A DNA stretch of 64,000 bases from Sphaerosporella brunnea. Lineage: Eukaryota; Ascomycota; Pezizomycetes; Pezizales; Pyronemataceae. Made by a program: the position numbers and the translations under genes. This document shows positions 34,082-48,719 of the stretch, in pieces. Each line of letters begins with the position of its first letter. Position 1 is the stretch's first letter. The notes beneath the pieces are model-generated. The model was not told the origin of the DNA. It did no database searches and saw only the letters and a list, made by a program, of their open reading frames with translations. The stretch lies in contig VXIS01000162.1 of the NCBI GenBank assembly GCA_008704415.1, positions 1 to 64,000 of the forward strand, written 5' to 3'.

Positions 34082-35378
34082 GGATTTTGGGGGGGTTTTT
34101 TTTTTCTTATCGGAATTGGGAACTGGGCGTTCTTTGCTTTGTTGTACGGCCGTTTTTTTGTTTGCCTGTTTGTGTTATTTTGACTGTACCAGGCTTTCAC
34201 TTCAAGTTTGTATAGGTGTATCATCCATTCGTTAATCCAAATTCGACAAGAAAGCGAGAACACGGTTTTGGTTCTTGTTGCGATGTGACCACGACTTCTA
34301 CGATGACGTCGACCAGCTGTACGAGTATAAAGCTGCCCTTCCCCCTTCACTATCATTTTGAAATGCAATAGCCAAGTCAGATGTTGCAAGCCCTTTGGTT
34401 TTTAGGTGAAGAGCAAAGCTATGTCTCCAGAGTGAGAGTAGGTGAGATCTAGTGATCGTGGCACTCACAAATAATCACTCTTTTCTTGAGGCCCCGCCAT
34501 TCCGGATCCCTTCACATACTGCCGTTCCACCGAGAGAGACGAGTGACACCCCTTGCCCACCCTCCTCCTCCTCCACCTCGACCTCCACGTATGCAAACTC
34601 CAAACGTGGCACCAGTTCTCTACGAAATACCGTAGGGCTGCGGCGTTTGCACGCGCGTGTGGCGCGCGTGCGTGTGTGTACGCTCTACGTTGTGACAAGG
34701 CTGTATGTAGCCTTGCTGCAAGGGCCTCGAATCACACTTAAACGAGCGAGCACCCACGGACCGAGTCGAACGGAGGGGGCACAACAGCATCGCCAAATCA
34801 CGCGACGATGCATTCACCATTTTTTTGCATTAACTTCTTTTTCCATTTTCCATTTCCATATCTTTACATTCTATCATGAGAGTTATCGTCCAGCAACAAA
34901 GAAAAAAATAAATAAAAAGAGGAATAAGAAAATAAAAAATAGACGGGCTATAGAGTACACGATTCCAGAACTCAGAAACTCCTGAAGAAGCAGCAGTAGA
35001 CCCAACCCCATCCACCATCCATCCATCCATCCATCCATTCCATCCTTATACGTTATTTTTTTTTATTTTTTTTATGTTTGTGTTTGGTTTTAAAATCCAA
35101 TGCTTTTCCTGATAAACTCCTTCCTCTCTTTTTTTTTTTGGTGTGTGTTTTTTTCGAGTGTGTTGTGGGTATGATTGCTTCAAATCCAAGGGGGTTGTCG
35201 TTTCATGTCCGTCGTCATCGCTACGTACTCGTCTCCCGCCCCAGCCGCCGATTCATCGTGGAGTTCCCCGGCCCGCTGGTTGCGTGCCGTCCCGTCCACG
35301 TTGTATCCTGGCGGTTGATCCCTCCAGCCCCAAATGTTCATATCGTCATAAGCCCACACAATCCCCGCAACCCCTCAT
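34082..35378. other. Spacer between methyltransferase and Pro-rich gene
   Basis: Contains the 3' UTRs of both flanking genes, T-rich runs near 34095, 35058 and 35130, a GC alternating patch (GTGTGGCGCGCGTGCGTG near 34655-34675) and a CATC repeat (35015-35040). No gene seen. Confidence 0.4.
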
Positions 35379-36859
35379 TCACCCATCATCCCCACCGACC
35401 TTTCCGGCCACAGCCAATGGCGGCGGCGCCGTCGTGACAGACTCGTACCCGAAAGTTTTCCTGGCTGGGCTGCCATCCCTGGCCACCGCGGCCAAAGAAG
35501 GGGGAGGACTGGCTGCCCTCATGATCGGCGGAGCGTTGGGGACGTAGCCAAACGGTGCGTCACCCGGTGGGGTGGCTCTTCCTGTGTTTGGCGGAGTGAT
35601 CCTTCCCAATGGATCCGATACAACTTTATTCGGCGGCGGCGGCGAAGCGGCACGCGAGATTGGCGCACTCTTTGCGAGGTATATGAATGATGACGTGGAA
35701 TCTCCTGAGTTGGGACGAGAGGAGGAACGACTGATGGGCGCTGAAGACGAGGTGTACCCAAATGGCAGCCCCTCTTGGCTATTCGGTCGGCTGTTGGGAC
35801 GGCTACCGCCCAGAGGAGGGCCGCTGGGAGTGTGGAACGAGTAGCCGAAGGTACCGCGGGGAGGACCGCGGGGAGGACCGGGGCGGCGGCCGAAGGTCGG
35901 AGAAGAGAGAGGAAAACTGTCGCTACGTTAGCAGAGGACCCGGGGCCGGGGGTTGGAGAAGCGTACTCTTCCGAGATGGAGGGCATTCCGCGTGCTGGGG
36001 GCGGCGTTGGTGGCATAGGCGGGGGAGTCGGTGCAGAAGGTGGGGGAGTCGGCGCAGGGGGTGGTGCGGCATTTGGTGAGATCTTGCGCTCCAGAGGCGC
36101 GAGGTCGCTGGGGGAATTCTGGCGGTGCTCTGGGAGGGCTTCGACCTCCTTGGGCGCTGGCGGCGGCGGAGTAATTGGCCGCTTTACTTCGGGGGATGCT
36201 TTGCGCTCCGGTGTCTTGGGTACTATCCGAATGGTAGATGCCGTCGAGAGAGCTGTCCCGTTCCCGTTAACGACGGGCGCAGCTGCGTTGCCATTAGTCT
36301 TCGGAGGAGGGGTGGATGGCTTGCGCTCTGGTGCTGGAGTCGTCGCAGGAGGAGGAGGAGGAGGAGGAGTCGTTGTGCGCAGCTCTGCGGTAGCACTGAC
36401 TGCGGGGCGCTGCTGCTGCGCAGGCGCAGGCGAAACGGTACGCGGCGGAGAGGGAGCAGGAGAGCGTGAGACCTGCGACGGCGACAAAGAGTCACTCTTC
36501 ACGTCCAAGGTCTCCTGCCTCTTCTCTTTCTGGCTCGCGATTCCATTGGTCTGGGTTGATGCAGCAGTAGTGGTAACAACAGGCGCGGGGGCTGCAGGAG
36601 CCCGTTGGGGTGTCGGTGTAGCACTCGTCGAGGGTGGGACCGCAGGTTGCGGCGAGCATCGTGCAGCTTGGAGCGGGGTTGCTGCATTGACAGCATTCGG
36701 CACAGTGGCAGTCGAGACGGTTGTGGCGTTCTCGGGCTCTACCTGGGGTTTGCGGATAGCACGCTCGTCCGAGTCTGAGGAATTCGTATCGGACCCATTG
36801 GAGCTCTTTCCCTTCTTCCCGGCTCCTCCACTCTTCTCCTTGCTCATACCACACCCCAT
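35379..36859 (-). CDS. Pro-rich protein with N-terminal myristoylation/palmitoylation motif
   Basis: Two exons, 36859-35967 and 35916-35379, with a 50-nt intron (branch CTAAC); 476 residues. The ATG at 36859 was chosen because it yields MGCGMSKEKSGG, a strong N-myristoylation signal (Gly2) with a neighbouring Cys for palmitoylation, as in G-alpha subunits. The rest is disordered: Ala/Pro/Thr-rich, with poly-Pro segments (TPPPPPPPATTP; APTPPPSAPTPPPMP) and a repeated Gly/Pro/Ser end (PGPPRGPPRG; two SAPISR copies). No globular domain was seen. Likely a lipid-anchored membrane-associated scaffold; the function is unknown. Confidence 0.75.
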
Positions 36860-38270
36860 GGCGACAGAGGTTGGAGATGCTCCAGTTTCAAGTGAGTCGT
36901 GATCGTGATGGTCGTGAAAGAAGAAAAACCAACAAGCGCACACCGACCGGAGCTGTCGTGTGTGCTGTACTTCTGACTGTACCTGGGGGGTACCTGTATG
37001 GCGAATCAAAATCGGAAGTCGTTTCGATCGTTTGTTCCCCCTCTCTGCACGCAAAGCGGGAGGAGGAGGAGGAGGAGGCGGGGAGGGAGGAGGAGCAGGA
37101 GATTTAAATCAAATCAAAAAAGCTTTCCACCCACCTCATGCAGCATGATTTGCATTATTTGCATCATTTGCTCTGCCTAAGTAGCCATGTCTGTATGTCT
37201 GTGTGTACTTCCTTCCTACCAAATTTTTTTCCATCGCGGAAGGGGACCAGATCCTTGTCGATCCCTGTCGCCCCGGCCAGGCCAAGGGAAATGCGACACC
37301 ACCAGGAGCAGCGCGATGACACTCCAGGCTATTCTCGTTCGTCGTTGACTGCTCCAAGCGCCCCCTCCCAGCAGCGAGATGGAGACAGCGAGCGATAGAG
37401 AGAGAGAACCAATCCCACCCGGCCATGTCGCTGCAGCCGCGCACAAACTCGGCACGAAATCAGATCGAAGGCAGAGTTTAGAGCGGCAGCATCGTGAATC
37501 TCCAAATCTCAACTGACGCAGCTCTAGCTCTAGTCTAGCTCGAGAGCTCTTTGCAGACGCAAATCAAAAAAAAAAAAAAAAAAAAAAAACCGCCGCGATT
37601 AACTAACTAACGAGCTTGGCGTCATCATCACCATCGCAACAATAACAAGGTACCACCGTAGCAGCGAGTACTTAATTTCCCGCGTAACCTAGCACCAGCG
37701 ATATGTAACTGCTGCGCAGAGCCGTGCGCTTCGTTGAATTTGGATATGCGGTGCCTGTTTGTGACGGTGATGGCTGCAAGCAAACGCGAGCGTTACGTGT
37801 GTGAGTCGAGCGAGTCTTTTTACCGAGCTCGCAACGCGCGACAAGCCGGTTCCGATTGGGCCGTGTTGCCGTTGCAATCGCGACTACCAACCAACCAACC
37901 ACCACCTCCTCCTCCCCCTCCTCCCCCTCCTCCCCCTCCTCCAGTCACCTCCACCTTGCTCACCGCCGCCGCTTTCTGATGCAGTTGCTCCGACGATCTG
38001 GCTGAGTCGCAAACGCTGCACCCCCCGAAAGCAGCGGCACACATCTTCTTGCAAGGAAGCACAAAACGCACTCTCTTTGTTCTCCGCACGCTGCATCTCG
38101 ATACACAGGTTGTTGACAGCGCAGAGCAGAAACAACAGCGGAGCTGGCATCATGCGCAGCAATAGCAACGCAGCCCCGTTGATATCGATGTGCCACTGTC
38201 AGATAAAGCTTCCATGCACAACTGTTTTTCTTCCCCACCAACCAAACACAAAACCAAAACCCCCCATCAC

Positions 38271-38302
<32 letters not shown>

Positions 38303-39058
38303 AAAAAACCAACCACCGGCCAATTTCCGCCGAAGGAAAAAATATCGTGTCCGAGTGAGTATCCATGACCGCCATCTCCGATTTGCTCTGTGTGTGTCGC
38401 GAAATCAAAATACTCACCGCATAATGATCGTATTTCCTGCATCCCAAAGCTGCCATCCCATCCCTTTTTCTCCATCCGTCCTGAGACACATTAAACGCGA
38501 ATGTGCTGCTGCTGCATTAGTCACATCCCTTAGCACAACCGAGGACATCCGATCCGGCAACAACCCGGCCGCCTGCCTTCAACGCTCGGACGCGTTGGTG
38601 CTAAAGCGGTCATGGGGTCGCACTCGGCAATGGCTGATGCGGTCATATCGGCTGGCCTTCGTTGTGCAAATAGAGCACGGACTCTCTTCGTCAATGCCTA
38701 TTTAGGAATCCTTCGAGAAACGAACAACACCGCGCTCGAGCTCACTTCCCGGCTGGCTGGTTGGTTGGCTAGTTTGATCGAACAGCAACAACTCTCGGGG
38801 GTTTTTTACCCTTTGACCTTAAACTTGAGCTTTGATGCCCCGATTTCGAAGTACCCGACGCCCAGGAGATGGCTGTCCTAAAGCTCTAATCCCCCCCCCC
38901 CCCCCACCTCCGACGACGAAGACATTCTAGATAGTTGTCTAAGTACCTTATTGCATACCCACCGGTGCAGGAACCCGAGATAGTCTCCGATGCAAAACAG
39001 CTCTAATGTACATGTATGTAGCCCACAATTCAACTCCGATGCCCCAAGCGCCCTACCC
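36860..39058. other. Gene-poor stretch rich in homopolymers
   Basis: About 2.2 kb. It holds A22 near 37567-37589, a CCTCCTCCCC repeat at 37905-37942, a C-then-A tract at 38271-38308 and C14 at 38891-38904. No supported gene. Confidence 0.45.
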
Positions 39059-40963
<1,905 letters not shown>

Positions 40964-41739
40964 ATGCCATTCAACCTCTCCGCCACAGTCAACATCCTAC
41001 GCACGCTCAAGAACCCGGCGCTGCTGTACCCGCAATGCACGATCTCGACGTTTGACCAGCTGCCCGTGCCGGTGTCCAAGGCGTTTGTGGGCGCTGCTGG
41101 CGAGAAGGAACCGGATATTCGCGCGGTTATCTTGGATAAGGATAATTGCTTTTCGATCCCGCATGAGCTGGAGGTTTATCCTGCTTACAGAGTTGTGTTT
41201 TCTCTCTCGTCCATGGAGAAGAGGAGAGAGGCTAAAGGAAAAAAGGAAATAGGAAACGTTTGAGCGCTTGAAAAAGGAATATCCAGGCAACCGTCTACTG
41301 ATTGTCTCCAACTCTGCGGGGACATGGGATGATCCAGGAAACAAAGAGGTTCCCCCCCCCCTCCCAATCCCAATCCCTTCTCTGTCTGTCTCTCTAACAG
41401 AAGAATCGTTCCCCCCAGGCCGACCTCCTCGAAAAAAACACCGGCGTCAAAGTCCTCCGGCACGCAACCAAGAAACCAGGCTGCTACAACGAGATCTTTG
41501 AGTTCCTGAAGAAATCGCCAGACACGGGCGTCACGCGGCCGGACCAGATCGCCGTGGTCGGAGATCGGCTAGCTACCGACGTGCTCATGGCGAACATGAT
41601 GGGCAGCTGGGCGGTGTGGGTTAAGGATGGGCCCCGACCGGCGAACGAGAAGTTGTATGGCAAGATTGAGGCGGGCATTAAGGGCATGCTGGAGAGGAGG
41701 GGGTGGGAACCACCGGTGCCGTCGTCGAGGACGCTGTAG
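40964..41739 (+). CDS. gep4: Phosphatidylglycerophosphate phosphatase
   Basis: Dephosphorylates PGP to phosphatidylglycerol, a cardiolipin precursor step, in the mitochondrial matrix side of the inner membrane. Three exons, 40964-41191, 41253-41348 and 41419-41739, give 214 residues, normal for Gep4. HAD-family motifs are clear: AVILDKDNCFS (D58, D60), LLIVSNSAGT, an ATKKPGCYNEIF lysine region and VVGDRLATDVLMANMMGSW. The introns are 61 and 70 nt; the second begins GTTCCC followed by C10, an unusual donor, but the join is required by conservation. Convergent with the deaminase gene. Confidence 0.93.
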
Positions 41740-42326
41740 AAGTATACCAACCAGTTGTATATAGTATTTGATCCGTGATGCCTTCAGACTTTGGTGCGGA
41801 CAAATTTCGTCACTCGAACAACGACGTCGACAAGAAGCTCATCACCCATGCGTCTGACATCGGGGGAGGATTCCACAGCCCAAGAACATAATAATTGACG
41901 GCACGTTCAGCAGGAATATCGTAGCCTAGTTCGGTAGACATGCTCCGTCGCGAGCGTTGGCGAAGTCGAAAGTATGAGCTTTTTGGTGTGTCCACGCGAG
42001 CGTGGTTGCAAGAGCAGTTCATATTTTAAAAAAAAGGTAGTGTAAGTATCGGTTGGCTTCGGCGTAAGTGTACCCACACCTTGCCTTTTACCAGGCGTGG
42101 CCATGCGTCGGGTCTTGAACCGATCTATGTGAATCTTTGGAACCCATCAAGCGAATACCTTGTGTTCGATTTGTTTTTGCGGCGTTTTCTTTTCACGCAC
42201 TCGGTCACAGAATCCATCACTCGGAATCGTTTTATTTTATTTTTTTTCATTCTCGCGACAAAAAGAACGTTTATTAATCCAGTAAAAGAGCGAAGTTACA
42301 TAATTTAAGAGGTGCACTTTAACCCT
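41740..42326. other. Convergent 3' spacer gep4 / deaminase
   Basis: About 590 bp holding the 3' ends of two converging genes. AT-rich near 42230-42250 with possible polyadenylation signals. No gene. Confidence 0.45.
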
Positions 42327-43618
42327 TTACAACACCTTTCCAGGCTCAATTTCCTCCTTCTCCCTGAAAGCCTCGAACTGTTGCTTCAAGTTCTCCTTCT
42401 GGCTTTTGGTCGAGAAAATGGAGTCGCAAATACCCGATGCCAACTCGAACAACTCGGGTTTGAGCAGCCCAAAATGTTTGAACAGCAAATAGTACTCATT
42501 CGACAACTTCGAGTTGAAAATACCCACATCGTCAGTCTGGTGGCTCGATTAGCAAAGTTCGCTGACTCCCGGGCGAAGGAACACCTACGCAAATGGCGAT
42601 CGGGTTGGTCTTCTCGGGATACCAGTACTTGAAATGGTGGTCTCGATGCACCCTGATCCGGGGGTCCACTCTCGTCTGGATGTTGCCGGAAATGACCATC
42701 TCCAGCGTATATTTCAACCGTTGGATAAGGCGTTTGATCACGTCTGAAGTATAGACTACGTGGCTCAGACGGTCGGGATGGAAGGCAAGCAAGATGTTCA
42801 GCTCTTCGTCGCTGGAGGTCAACTCTGCCTCCGCAAAATGGAGGGTGATGCCGAATCCCATCTCTTTGGCCTTCGCAAAGATAGGGCGGAATGAGTTGAT
42901 ATCCCCTACCTGTACTCAATCAGTCCTATTCCGGCAGGTCGGGGTAGGTCTTGGACTAACCAAAGGGTCTCCAGCAAGATCAAGTCCTACAACCCCGCGG
43001 CTTTTGTAGAGGATGGCCAGATCGAGAACGTGAGTGGCTGTCGCATCAGTATCCCGACGGTCGATGGACAAGATCAGCTTGGTCTTCATGCCAGTCTTCT
43101 GGCCAATCTTGCCGCCCTCAAATTCCCTGATGCTGTCGAGAATGGCTTCGACATAGTCTTCCTTGGTCATGCCGGTCTTTTTGTCGTCACGGGGAGTAGT
43201 TCGGAGCTCGAAGTAGATGACACCGTCATTGGCAAACTCCTCCAGGACGGAGTTGGTGCAGAACTTAACCGTGTCCACCGTGTTGCAGAGCTTGTAGACA
43301 TAGCTGTTGAAAAGTGGGAACTAATAGCAGCGTTCGGTGAGCAATTTCTACCGTAGGTGAGATGCAGGTGGAAGCATACGAAGCTTTCCATGTCCACCGC
43401 TGCACCCTCGGGCATGGCAATCAAAGGATCCTCCAGAGTGTACATGGCGTCATGGACTCTTCTGTTGAACCAAATTTTGTGGAGAGCCTGGCGCCTTATG
43501 CTGCCCGTCAGATGAGCATGCAGCTCCTGATAGAATGTGAGTCTGTGAAGGCTGTAATTGACAAAAGCCATACGATTTTGGGCATTCTCTGGCAGAATCG
43601 CTCATATTCAATATTCAT
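42327..43618 (-). CDS. Adenosine deaminase-like protein (ADAL / N6-methyl-AMP deaminase type)
   Basis: Zinc hydrolase of the adenosine/AMP deaminase family; ADAL-type members deaminate N6-methyl-AMP to IMP. Five exons, 43618-43574, 43526-43380, 43320-42961, 42909-42589 and 42536-42327, give 360 residues, the usual size. Introns are 47, 59, 51 and 52 nt. Metal and catalytic motifs: PKIELHAHLTGSI (H18, H20), ITLHFAEAE (H208, E211), DRLSHVV and ICTDDVGIF (D293, D294). The first exon codes for only 15 residues (MNIEYERFCQRMPKI). The HLTGSI form is closer to ADAL than to classical adenosine deaminase; substrate is inferred. Confidence 0.92.
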
Positions 43619-45027
43619 CCTGAAGAAGAAGAATCGTATGGATTGACTTGGAGCAGATGCTGTATGTTACCGGTAGCTTGGTTAACCCGGAAAGTTGCTT
43701 GTCGGTAGCTTCCAATTGCGGGGTGTGGGGTCTCACAATTTGCGATCAACTGTGAGACAAAGCTCTCGAGGGATCCGAAGTTCTGGTTATGAATGTCGGT
43801 TTGCTGCACGAAATGAAGCTTCGACGGTCGACAGCATAGGCCGGGCTATGTGTGAATTATCGTCATCCCGCGGAGGCTACTCGCAGTGAGCCCGTACGCT
43901 TAAGGTTCCGAATACCCTTTATCTGGGCCGTGAACCATCGTCCAGATACACGAAGTACAAGTACATATACCGTCTACCACAGATTGTCACTCGCTGGCTT
44001 GCATCATCGCTATCTCAGCTCAGCATCATCCTACACGCCGTCCCATTGGCTCAAATTATCATTTACCGAACCTTAGTGGCATCACATCCACGTTCGCTTC
44101 GACGAGGACTCAGCTTTGCCTTTTCCCCGCAAAAGCGCAGGCGAAAGTGTGTGTCTGTAACTGGAGTATATACCTACAAGTATGTACTCTACCTTGTACC
44201 TATTTGCTGTTTGGCTGGCCCAACACGAGTGCAATTCGCACACTGTGGCAGAAACGAGGAAGGAAACAGCTTCTGCAACTCCTGGAAAGCGCGCACAGGC
44301 CGCTTGCTAGGATTTGATTCAAAATCGCTTGTTCTCTGCGCCGTTGAGTATAGCCGTAATTGTGAGTGGATCTTGAGCTGACCTCCTTCCGTGAAGGATC
44401 GAGAAAGGGCAAATCTTCTGGAAGAAACTGCGGATCTGGCAGAAGAAAAGAAAAGTGCGTTTGACAGAGGAGAAGTGCGTCTGTCTTGCTCCATAGAAGT
44501 CTCAGTCTGTGCGTGTGTTCCTTAAAGCAGAAGGAGGAGTATGCATCTAGGTATGCATGATGTATGTAGGCATCCAGCAGGAACAGAAATTATGTGCAGC
44601 ACAGGATATGCAGCCTGCAGCTGGTGCTTGAAATATTCCTGAGGTTGGGGCTGCAGTGAGTCTCGTCCGTGCTTGGTTGGTGTGGTCTCGGCGATGCTAC
44701 AACTCGCCCTCCAAACCATCCCCCTTTCCCCTTCATCCCACACCCAACCCGCTTCTTACTTCCCTCCTCCGCCGGTCTCACACCTCGATCCACCCCCCAC
44801 CATCGTCACAACGCCGGACCAGGAAGTGATATACCAACATCTAACGAGACTTCGGATCATAAGACACCCAGCGGGAAACCCTTTGATCAAGTTGTCGCAG
44901 CACAAGTCAGCTCTCGACAACACCTACGTTCGCTACTTTCACCAGATCTCACGCCCTACCACTGTGATAGCCAATCGCAGCGATCACTTCCACCTGATTT
45001 TCCGACTCTCAATATACCACCGCGATA
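43619..45027. other. Spacer with divergent promoters of deaminase and gpb1
   Basis: About 1.4 kb between two divergent genes. Carries promoters and a long gpb1 5' leader that is CT/C-rich near 44720-44800. No gene supported. Confidence 0.45.
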
Positions 45028-46412
45028 ATGTCCGACATCCAGGATCGTATCGCCGCCGCCCGACGCGAGGCCGAGAACTTGAAGGCAAAAATAAAGAGCG
45101 AGAAGGAAGAATTGGCGGATGCAGACTGTGAGCAACCACATTCATCCCATGTGCAGCAGACTTGATTGGATCGGCACGCGTTTCCGGCATCTCGCCGCAA
45201 TACAGTAGCTGATCGCTTCGCTCTACAGTGCGACAGGTCGCGAAGGACAACTTAGAGGCTCTTCCTCGTACGAACATGAAGGTCCGAAAGAACCTCAAGG
45301 GTCATCTCGCGAAGATCTATGCTATGCACTGGTCGACGGATAGGCGGCATCTCGTGTCAGCCTCGCAGGATGGAAAACTTATCATCTGGGATGCCTACAC
45401 GACAAACAAAGTTCATGCGATCCCCTTGCGTTCGTCGTGGGTCATGACCTGCGCGTATGCTCCCAGTGGAAACTTTGTAGCTTGCGGTGGTCTCGACAAC
45501 ATTTGCTCCGTCTACAACCTGTCTACCCGCGATGGTCCTACCCGCGTCGCCCGAGAGCTTTCGGGACACTCCGGATACCTCTCTTGCTGTCGCTTTATTA
45601 ATGACAGGAGAATTCTCACGTCGTCGGGTGACATGACGTGTATGCTGTGGGACATCGATACTGGTGCCAAGATCACCGAGTTCTCTGACCACTTAGGAGA
45701 TGTCATGAGTCTGAGCATCAACCCTACGAATCAGAACATCTTTGTGTCGGGTGCTTGTGATGCCTTCGCCAAGCTGTGGGATGTCCGTACCGGCAAGGCT
45801 GTGCAGACCTTCGCCGGCCACGAATCCGACATCAACGCTGTTCAATTCTTCCCCGACGGAAACGCGTTCGGTACTGGATCTGATGACGCTACTTGCCGTC
45901 TGTTCGATATCCGCGCGGACAGAGAACTTAACAACTATTCGGTACGCTTACAAATCGAAATCGCGGTTATTTTTTTGCTGGTTACTGATGCATCTTTTCG
46001 ATGTTTAGTCCGACCAGATCTTGTGCGGTATCACATCGGTGGCGTTCTCAGTGTCCGGACGGTTACTGTTTGCCGGTTACGACGACTTCGAGTGCAAAGT
46101 GAGTTGACTTGGGCTACGGCCTAAACATGGGTGGGGTGGATCCGCAATTTCCGATGCGAACCACTTCATCCTCGCATAATATATCACTCTTGTTCGGCGC
46201 TGACATGGAGCCTCAGGTTTGGGATGTTCTCCGCGGCGAGCGCGTTGGTACCCTCAGTGGTCACGACAATCGAGTAAGCTGCTTGGGTGTCAGCAACGAT
46301 GGTATCTCTCTGTGCACAGGTTCATGGGATTCATTGGTACGCCCTTTTCTCTGGTTTCTTCGGGTTGGCATGCGCTTTGCTTACAATTTCACAGCTCAAG
46401 GTCTGGGCATAA
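45028..46412 (+). CDS. gpb1: Heterotrimeric G-protein beta subunit
   Basis: Seven-bladed WD40 partner of G-alpha and G-gamma at the plasma membrane, used in nutrient, pheromone and developmental signalling. Five exons, 45028-45127, 45229-45941, 46009-46098, 46217-46336 and 46395-46412, give 346 residues. The N-terminal coiled coil ([20 protein letters not shown]) binds G-gamma. WD repeats are clear, e.g. [71 protein letters not shown]. The last exon codes only LKVWA and the stop, closing the seventh blade. Very highly conserved, so the call is firm. Confidence 0.96.
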
Positions 46413-48640
46413 ATCACCGGGCCCAAAGCCCATAAATACTTTCCTATTACTGTCGATGGCGAACGAAAGGATTGGTGAATTTGCAAAAGCTTGGTGGGGT
46501 TCATGTTTAATGTCCTAAAGCGAGTGCGTTCGGAGGGAACCTCTACAGTTCGGTCGGTGTCTTGCGTCCAGGAGGTGGAGGCGAAGTGGTGATGAATGTA
46601 TTGTTGCTGTTGGTACTGCTGTCTCTTTGGGCTGATGCCCGGTCCCTTCTGGCCTCATTTTTTTTTTTTTTTTTTTTCTTATCATTTTCACAGTCCGATA
46701 CCGGCGGCAACTCACCACTACCACTGTACCCTACCACGAGATGCATTTTTTTTTTTTATCGCTTTCTGCTATATGTCGTTCATCTGAATATGTCGCTTTT
46801 GATGCACTCTTTTTTTTTTGTTTTGCTGCAAGCGTGTCGTGGGTGGATGTCTTTATTTTTACTTCTTTCTTTACTTTTTTTTTACCTCTATCTTTTTACT
46901 CTGGCTGGCTAGGATATTTCTGCTTCTTTCTTCAGATGGTTTGCGAAAACGGTGTCATGTGCGGGTGCGCTCTTTCTTTTCTTGGTTGGTCATTTTCTTG
47001 TTATAGGTATAGGTATATCATGTTTTTAGCTGCGATTGTGATGACGGAAACCGTATACTTCTACTTCTTGTTCCCTTAGTGGCTTATTTGATGGGATTCT
47101 GTTTTTTTCCTGGAGTTTGTGTTTGTTTTTATTCACCTGATTCGATGATTTCCCCTCTCCCTTGCTTGCTTGCTTTTCGTCTTTGCATTTGTTTTGTTTT
47201 TGTTGCTTGTAGGTAGTACCCTGAAGCTGGGAGTTCTCTCCACTGTTATTTGGTGATGGTGAATGGGCCTTCTTTTGGAGCACCCCGTCCTTCGAATTCT
47301 CCCACCCCGGTAAGGCAAGATCATCTGGTGCCGGCCGTGCCAGCTGCCGCAAGTCTGAATATGTACTTATTCTATCGGCCCGCATTCGTTAGAGCAGCTG
47401 ATTGGTAATCCTTCTCGCAAGGAGGATTTTAGGGGGTGAAGATCTAGAGTTTGAAGGAGTATGCTTGCGACGGTGGTCGACGAGGAGGAGGCCGTGTTGC
47501 CTTGTACATGTGTCCACTTCAGGAGGGAAGAGAAGGACAAGGCTTATCGATCTGTGCACCTTTCGGCGGCTGTGACAGGTGTTGTGCCTGGAACAGGCAG
47601 TGGTCACTGCGAGGGACATTTCACTCGACCTAGGAAATCAGAAGATTTGATGGAGATTTCGAGCTGCTTGTTCTCGTCCCAAGCTAGACGTTCCCGAGTA
47701 GGCCCTTAGAAAGAAAAGTGAATTTTTTTTGTGAAACTGAAATGGGTTGTGAGCATCAGGCTGCTGCCAGGAAACAGGACCGAGTGCTATGCAGTGAAGC
47801 TGCAATCCCAGAAAGTGCCGTCATGGCCGCCATGACATCGTCAAGGCTGTACCAAGCCAAGGTTTCTCTTCTAGTACACCAGATTCTCTTAGTGGCTGCT
47901 TACACAGCCATGTTTTTGTGCGAGCGAGTAATGACCGGAACCACTTGCAGGAATCTGATTCTCTCGGGTTCCGGGATCAGCTATAGATTTCAGTCCTCCC
48001 ACGCCTTTCCAACCAAACCTTCTTCACATTTCTCAACTTCCTAACAACAACATCTTTGACCCCCTTCCACCTTCATTCAACCTGCCAATAGTAGCAATAA
48101 ACTCTCCAATCTATGGTTGATCGAGCTTTCTATCTTTCTTACCTTTAAGATCGTCGACATGTACAGTTGAACGGGGACGAAGATAATAAAGGTTTTATTA
48201 AGCTGGGACTGCCAAAGAGATTGTACGTTGTCCCTTTGTCCCTCTTGTTCTTTCGTTTCCTTTCGTTCCCTTTTTCCGCTTTTTCTTCTTTTTTTCTCTT
48301 CCTCCGGGTTCATTCCTTCTCTTTCTCCCTTTTTATATTCATATTCTGCTGCCTTAGAGAAGTTTATGCTGACTTTGTGGGTGTTAAAAAGTCTTGCTTT
48401 ACCAAGGGACTATTCCAATGCACCAACTCAAAGTCATCTACAGCTGTCGAATATATCCATTGTGGGATAGGTATTACCACAACCACCCCAGGGTCGCTTG
48501 GTTAGCTGCTCGGCCTCATTTCTGCTGAGTCTAAGGCTACATCACTGTAGTAGTCAAAGTTTCTAGTACATTAGGGGTTGGTGTTATTCACATGGCTTCG
48601 TTTCTTTTACTAATTGATCAGGTTTAAATAGGCCCGTCTA
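46413..48640. other. Gene-poor, T-rich stretch
   Basis: About 2.2 kb with long T runs (46660-46677, 46746-46758, 46810-46819, 46875-46884). Pyrimidine-rich parts at 48230-48340. Open frames there are driven by low complexity and not accepted. Confidence 0.45.
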
Positions 48641-48719
48641 TTATAGATGGCGGTGTCCGCGGATCTGATCGACTTCGGCTGCCTTTCCATACGCTGTTCT
48701 ACATTATCGGTCCTCGTGG

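Noticed and set aside
35775..36902. 375-residue Gly-rich plus-strand frame
   Set aside because: It is the antisense shadow of the Pro-rich minus-strand gene.
42081..42180. Possible tRNA on the minus strand with a B-box-like GGTTCAAGACC near 42107-42117
   Set aside because: The flanking five-base arms do not pair as a T stem and no A box or acceptor stem was found.
46562..47079. Phe- and Leu-rich overlapping frames that look like membrane proteins
   Set aside because: They are products of T-rich low-complexity DNA in three frames.
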